Source of the DNA: Pseudomonas sp. SCA2728.1_7
GTDB lineage: Bacteria > Pseudomonadota > Gammaproteobacteria > Pseudomonadales > Pseudomonadaceae
DNA: 64,000 bases
Direction: 5' to 3'
Assembly: GCF_018138145.1 (NCBI RefSeq)
Contig: NZ_CP073104.1
Span: 2,108,001-2,172,000, forward strand
Below are positions 60,416 through 64,000 of the stretch, piece by piece (position 1 is the stretch's first letter; each line of letters starts with the position of its first letter). The notes beneath the pieces were generated by a model that did not search any database, was not told where the DNA came from, and worked only from the letters and a program-made list of their open reading frames with translations. Both the position numbers and the translations under genes were made by a program.

Positions 60416-60751
60416 ATGCCGACTACCGCCTTTCGCTGCTGGTTACTGCTCTCACTGGCCATCGTCCATAGCAGCGTCTACGCCGCCTCCGCTCAAGAAC
60501 AGGATCAGCTCAGTCTGATCCTGCAGCAACTCGACACGATCGAACACCTTGCCACGCGTGCCGAGGAAGCCAGCACATCTGCCCCCAACGAACGTTATCG
60601 CTTCGACTACCCCCGCCTGGCTCAGGATCTCCAGCGCATCCGCCAAGGGATACAGGGGTACCTGTCCCCCTCCCGCGCTCAACCCCGCGATACCGATGAA
60701 CTAGCGGGCGATTACCGCGTTGACGCTCCGCACGCGGAGCCCTCGCCATGA
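60416..60751 (+). CDS. RAQPRD-family ICE protein
   Basis: A 111-aa exported protein with a signal peptide at about 1-24 (LLLSLAIVHSSVYAASA). It carries the eponymous RAQPRD motif at residues 87-92, after a helical region (LARDLQRIRQGIQ-like). It is a constant, poorly understood member of the transfer operon. The first gene after the cargo insert, it overlaps TIGR03758 by four bases, and its start is in a hairpin. Confidence 0.88.
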   Translation: MPTTAFRCWLLLSLAIVHSSVYAASAQEQDQLSLILQQLDTIEHLATRAEEASTSAPNERYRFDYPRLAQDLQRIRQGIQGYLSPSRAQPRDTDELAGDYRVDAPHAEPSP

Positions 60752-60987
60752 GCATGACTGACGCCCAAACCTCAGCGTTCCAAAACGCATCCGGTTTCTC
60801 ACCGCAGAGCAGTTCGACGCTCTGGCTATCCCTGGTGCTCGTTCTGGCGTTGCTTTGGTGCGCCTGGGTGATGTGGACGGCTTACCGGGGATGGGCGACA
60901 GGCAGTGTGCGCTTCGGCGCGTTTGGCGGCAGCGCCGCGCGCGTGCTGCTCGCATTGTTGGTCCTGATGTTCTTCACCCTGTCCTAA
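60748..60987 (+). CDS. TIGR03758 family transfer protein
   Basis: A 79-aa membrane protein with two hydrophobic segments, about 24-46 and 58-78, separated by a short Gly-rich loop (TGSVRFGAFGGSAARV). The size and topology resemble small TrbC/VirB2-like subunits, so a pilin or pilin-like role is possible. It overlaps RAQPRD upstream and precedes TIGR03745 by 17 bases. Confidence 0.83.
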   Translation: MSMTDAQTSAFQNASGFSPQSSSTLWLSLVLVLALLWCAWVMWTAYRGWATGSVRFGAFGGSAARVLLALLVLMFFTLS

Positions 60988-61004
60988 CCCAGGAGATCGC
61001 CGTC

Positions 61005-61376
61005 ATGCTCAAGTGCCTTGTCCCCCTGAAAAACAACCTGCGTGATCGTGCCAGTCAGCGCCTGATCGGTCTGCTGTTGGTACTCGGTCCAAGCCTGGCT
61101 TTTGCCGAACTCCCGACCATGGAAGCTCCTTCACGTGGTGAAGGTTCCGGATTGATCGAGACGATCAAAAACTACGCCTACGACGGCGGTATCCTGCTCG
61201 GCTTACTGATCGCCCTGCTCGCTTTTTTGGGCGTGGCGTGGCATTCCCTGACCGTGTATGCCGACGTGCAGAACCAGCGCAAGACCTGGAAAGACCTCGG
61301 CGCGGTGGTTGGCATCGGCGCCCTGCTGGTGGTGATCATCATCTGGTTCCTGACCAAGGCCGCCGCGATTTTGTGA
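61005..61376 (+). CDS. TIGR03745 family transfer protein
   Basis: A 123-aa protein with a long signal-like N-terminus (LIGLLLVLGPSLAFA, about 22-36) and two membrane segments (about 62-82 and 97-119) around NQRKTWKDLG. This layout is pilin-like (VirB2/TraA type). AGGAGA precedes ATG 61005. It is 7 bases before TIGR03750. Confidence 0.83.
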   Translation: MLKCLVPLKNNLRDRASQRLIGLLLVLGPSLAFAELPTMEAPSRGEGSGLIETIKNYAYDGGILLGLLIALLAFLGVAWHSLTVYADVQNQRKTWKDLGAVVGIGALLVVIIIWFLTKAAAIL

Positions 61377-61383
61377 GGTTGGC

Positions 61384-61797
61384 ATGAACGACACTATCGA
61401 ACGTCTTGCCGACGGCACCTTGGTCTTTCTGCCGGAGCGACTCAACCGTGATCCCGCCGTGTTGCGCGGCTTGACCAATGATGAGATGTGGGTAGCGCTC
61501 GGCACCGGCGCCGTCATTGGTCTGCTGTCAGGCGTTCCTCTGGCGATCACCACTGCCTCCATTGCAGTGGCGCCGACCGGCATGATCGCGGGCATGACGG
61601 TGGTGCTATCGGCCGGTGGCACGCTACTGCGGCGGGCCAAACGAGCCCGCCCCGAGACCTGGCTGTACCGCAAGCTCGAATGGGTACTGGCCAGCCGTTG
61701 GCGCCTGGGGCGCGGCAGTCTGATCGTCCACTCCGGCGCCTGGACGGTTCGCCGTTCGCGTCGACTGCGTCCTGCCCTGTCCCGGTGGCAGCCATGA
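61384..61797 (+). CDS. TIGR03750 family transfer protein
   Basis: A 137-aa protein with two close membrane segments (about 38-60 and 62-82) and basic C-terminus (RRAKRARPETWLYRKLEW). The topology resembles TraL/VirB3-type subunits that join the pilin to the ATPase. It overlaps TIGR03746 by ATGA. Confidence 0.83.
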   Translation: MNDTIERLADGTLVFLPERLNRDPAVLRGLTNDEMWVALGTGAVIGLLSGVPLAITTASIAVAPTGMIAGMTVVLSAGGTLLRRAKRARPETWLYRKLEWVLASRWRLGRGSLIVHSGAWTVRRSRRLRPALSRWQP

Positions 61798-62435
61798 GCC
61801 GATTTCGGAACAAGGTGGATGCCCAACAGGCCCATATCTTCAGTCTGCGCCTGGCGGTAATGATCCTGACCCTGCTCTGTGCCGGACTCTGGTACGGCTG
61901 GCGCTCGGCACCGACCGATCTGACCGTGCATGTCCCCCCGGATCTGCGCTCGGGCAGCACGCGCAAGTGGTGGGATATCCCCTCAGAGAATGTCTATGCC
62001 TTTGCCCTGTACATCTTCGGTCAGCTCAACCGTTGGCCCTCGGATGGCGAGCAGGATTATCGCCGCGCTATCTATAGTTTGCAGTCCTACCTGACACCCG
62101 CCTGCAAGGCCTTCCTCGACGGCGACTACGAGTACCGCAAGGCCGCCGGCGAACTGCGCCAGCGGGTGCGTGGCGTCTACGAAATTCTGGGTCGAGGTTA
62201 CAGTGAGGATCCGGAACTCAGGGTCAAGCAACTCGACCGCGACAGCTGGCTGGTCAAGCTCGACCTCAATGCCGATGAATATTACGCCGCCGAACCGGTG
62301 AAACGGGTGGTGGTGCGTTATCCATTACGCGTGGTGCGTTTTGATCTGGACCCCGAACGCAACAAGTGGGGCCTGGCACTGGACTGTTATCAGGGCACGC
62401 CGCAAAAAATCTCCCTGCCTGGAGGTGAGTCATGA
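61794..62435 (+). CDS. TIGR03746 (PFL_4703) family transfer protein, TraE/VirB8-like
   Basis: A 213-aa inner-membrane protein with one N-terminal membrane helix at about 18-38 and a periplasmic domain (ENVYAFALYIFGQLNRWP, then strands VKQLDRDSWLVKLDLNADEY). The layout is that of VirB8/TraE proteins that nucleate the secretion channel. It overlaps both neighbours by four bases. Confidence 0.83.
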   Translation: MSRFRNKVDAQQAHIFSLRLAVMILTLLCAGLWYGWRSAPTDLTVHVPPDLRSGSTRKWWDIPSENVYAFALYIFGQLNRWPSDGEQDYRRAIYSLQSYLTPACKAFLDGDYEYRKAAGELRQRVRGVYEILGRGYSEDPELRVKQLDRDSWLVKLDLNADEYYAAEPVKRVVVRYPLRVVRFDLDPERNKWGLALDCYQGTPQKISLPGGES

Positions 62436-63244
62436 CGCGGATGTCTACTCTGGGGCTCACCATCGCACTGATGCTATGGGGAGCTGCAGCGCAGGCCGTC
62501 GAGTTGATGCGTTGGGAACGCCTCCCCCTCGCGGTCCCGCTGGTGATCAATCAGGAGCGGGTGGTCTTTGTCGATGAGGATGTTCGAGTCGGCGTGCCCT
62601 CAACCCTGACGGACAAGCTGCGCGTGCAGTCCACCGGCGGCACGCTGTACCTGCGCGCGTCGGAAGCCATTGCCCCGACTCGCCTGCAACTGCAATCGGT
62701 CGCGACGGGCGAGATTATCCTGCTGGATATCGCGGCCACTCCTGGTGATCAACCACTGGAGCCCGTGCGTATTCTCAAGAATGTTCCGGTGCAAGCTACC
62801 GAGACTGAATCGAGTACCGTACCTGTTCCAGAACGTACACCGATCCCGGTCGCTTTGACGCGCTATGCCGCACAGAGCCTGTACGCGCCGCTGCGCACCG
62901 TAGAATCCCTACCCGGCGTACGCCGCGTACCGCTCAAGCTGCGCACCGAACTGCCGACCCTGTTGCCGACCGAAAACGTTTCCAGCACACCTATCGCCGC
63001 CTGGCGACTCGGTGATTATTGGGTGACGGCAGTGAAGTTGCGCAATCGTGGTTCAGGGACTGTGCAACTCGATCCGCGTCAGATTCAGGCCACCCTGTTC
63101 GCCGCGGCCTTCCAGCATGCGTTCCTCGGGCCTGTCGGCAGCGCTGAAGACACCACGCTCGCCTACCTCGTCACTCGCGGTGCCGGCCTCGAGAAAGCCG
63201 TGCTGCTGCCGCCCGTTGCGCGAGGGGCTGACGATGAAAGCTAA
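62432..63244 (+). CDS. TIGR03749 (PFL_4704) family transfer protein, TraK/VirB9-like
   Basis: A 270-aa exported protein with a signal peptide at about 1-21 (LTIALMLWGAAAQAVE). The mature domain begins VELMRWERLPLAVPLVINQE and is beta-rich, followed by a Pro-rich linker (about 122-140) and a C-terminal domain (AWRLGDYWVTAVKLRNRGSG). It has the pattern of TraK/VirB9-type outer channel subunits. Its stop overlaps the next ATG by 11 bases. Confidence 0.83.
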   Translation: MTRMSTLGLTIALMLWGAAAQAVELMRWERLPLAVPLVINQERVVFVDEDVRVGVPSTLTDKLRVQSTGGTLYLRASEAIAPTRLQLQSVATGEIILLDIAATPGDQPLEPVRILKNVPVQATETESSTVPVPERTPIPVALTRYAAQSLYAPLRTVESLPGVRRVPLKLRTELPTLLPTENVSSTPIAAWRLGDYWVTAVKLRNRGSGTVQLDPRQIQATLFAAAFQHAFLGPVGSAEDTTLAYLVTRGAGLEKAVLLPPVARGADDES

Positions 63245-64000
63245 CGCCCTGCTCAAATGGCTGGTACCGGCTGCGCTGCTGGCCGTGGTGCTGATCATCC
63301 TGAAAACCTGGGTCCCGGGTGGCAGCACGCCTTCTCCAGAGCACCCAGTTGATCAGGGCAATCTTCAATTATCCGCCGAGCAAGCCAAGTCGCTCGGCAT
63401 TGCTGGCGATACCCCACGCGATACGGTCGCCACCTTGGTCGGCCAAGTGAAGGCCATGCGCAGCGACATGCTCGGTTTGAAGAAGCACAACGATTCGTTG
63501 TTGACGGAAAACAACCGCCTGCGCGAGCGGGAAAACAGTGTCGATTCGCGTATCCAGACGGCGCTTGGCAGCGTGACCCAGCAGGTCGACGAAGGTCGCC
63601 GACAAGCCAACGAGGCCCGGCTCAAAGCGGAACAAGACAGTCGTCAGGCTCGCGGTCTGCTGACGCAATTGCAGGGCCAGTTGTCGGGGCTGACCGGCAA
63701 AGGCAAGGATATGCCAATAGGATTGGGGCTTGAGCCGGGCGACGGGGCTCAGTTCGACGGGCAGCATTCTGCCAATGATGCGCTGCAGTGGATTGAGCCC
63801 TCGGATGCTCCGCCCACCAACGCCCGAGGCAAAACCAAGATCTCTTCCGCACTGAGTCTGCCTACCGCCTTCAACTCACTGGAAGGCTTGAACGATAACG
63901 CGAATGATCGCAGCCAGAAGCCGCTAGGTGCGGTCACCAACAATAAGCGCGACCTGGCGCAATCCGTCGATCGTGCCGAAGGCGCGAGACCGGTCTACAC
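63234..64000 (+). CDS. TIGR03752 (PFL_4705) family transfer protein, TraB/VirB10-like, 5' part
   Basis: The frame is open from ATG 63234 to the window end (255 codons, no stop). The N-terminus MKANALLKWLVPAALLAVVL is a membrane anchor at about 7-27, followed by a coiled coil at about 72-150 and a long Pro/Ser/Asn-rich stretch. This matches the PFL_4705 family, the element's TraB/VirB10-like trans-envelope subunit. The beta-barrel C-terminal domain would lie beyond the window. Confidence 0.83.
   Translation, partial: MKANALLKWLVPAALLAVVLIILKTWVPGGSTPSPEHPVDQGNLQLSAEQAKSLGIAGDTPRDTVATLVGQVKAMRSDMLGLKKHNDSLLTENNRLRERENSVDSRIQTALGSVTQQVDEGRRQANEARLKAEQDSRQARGLLTQLQGQLSGLTGKGKDMPIGLGLEPGDGAQFDGQHSANDALQWIEPSDAPPTNARGKTKISSALSLPTAFNSLEGLNDNANDRSQKPLGAVTNNKRDLAQSVDRAEGARPVY

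Noticed and set aside
1-64000. CRISPR array
   Set aside because: No regularly spaced direct repeats were seen; the tandem palindromes at 17558-17590 have only two copies.

Overview
The window reads as Pseudomonas chromosome that grades into a large integrative and conjugative element (ICE) of the PFGI-1/PAPI-1 (ICEclc-like) class. Evidence for the genus is the family content: a pxp-acc 5-oxoproline operon, OprB-type porin, many FCD-GntR and LysR regulators, and the ordered ICE protein families first defined in Pseudomonas fluorescens Pf-5. No tRNA, rRNA, CRISPR array or integrase is visible. Neither end of the ICE could be fixed.

Layout. (1) 1-4.4 kb: 5-oxoprolinase genes pxpC (partial), pxpB, a biotin carboxylase, a biotin carrier and pxpA on the minus strand, with a divergent LysR gene. 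(2) 4.5-16.5 kb: a catabolic island of visibly lower GC. It has an unusual double-winged-helix GntR regulator, an amidase-signature enzyme, a deacetylase-fold hydrolase that closely resembles cyclic imide hydrolase and HpPgdA, an MFS importer, two SDRs, and a tightly coupled trio (99-aa MCGLCG protein, CobW GTPase, signal-less solute-binding protein). A LysR/Old-Yellow-Enzyme divergent pair and a DsbA-like protein follow. An imide to half-amide to dicarboxylate route is the best guess. (3) 16.8-35.7 kb: ICE maintenance and replication genes (AlpA-like, ParA, ParB, DUF2857, STY4528-type Rep, TIGR03761, DUF3158, SSB, TopB, STY4534-type protein, RadC), then the first part of the transfer operon (PilL, TIGR03759, lytic transglycosylase, PFL_4695 family, TraD, TIGR03747). 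(4) 35.7-60.4 kb: cargo inserted between TIGR03747 and RAQPRD, bordered by insertion-sequence scars. One arm is a minus-strand operon (lactonase, HisD-type dehydrogenase, SDRs, FAH hydrolase, erythronate-type dehydrogenase, MFS, porin). The other is a plus-strand ring-cleavage set (extradiol/VOC dioxygenase, Rieske ferredoxin, alpha/beta hydrolase, FAD monooxygenase) followed by a cyclodeaminase, DapA-family and aldehyde dehydrogenase trio. (5) 60.4-64 kb: the transfer operon resumes (RAQPRD, TIGR03758, TIGR03745, TIGR03750, TIGR03746, TIGR03749, start of TIGR03752).

The most interesting signals outside genes are a 911-nt non-coding region after topB packed with stem-loops; a set of palindromes inside the rep gene; tandem 13-nt palindromes before the AlpA/ParA operon; hairpins that bury the ribosome-binding sites of pilL and of the RAQPRD gene; and a 16-nt motif shared by the two intergenic regions around the cargo LysR gene.

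Positions and motifs were read by eye. Family names come from memory of sequence patterns, not from searches.
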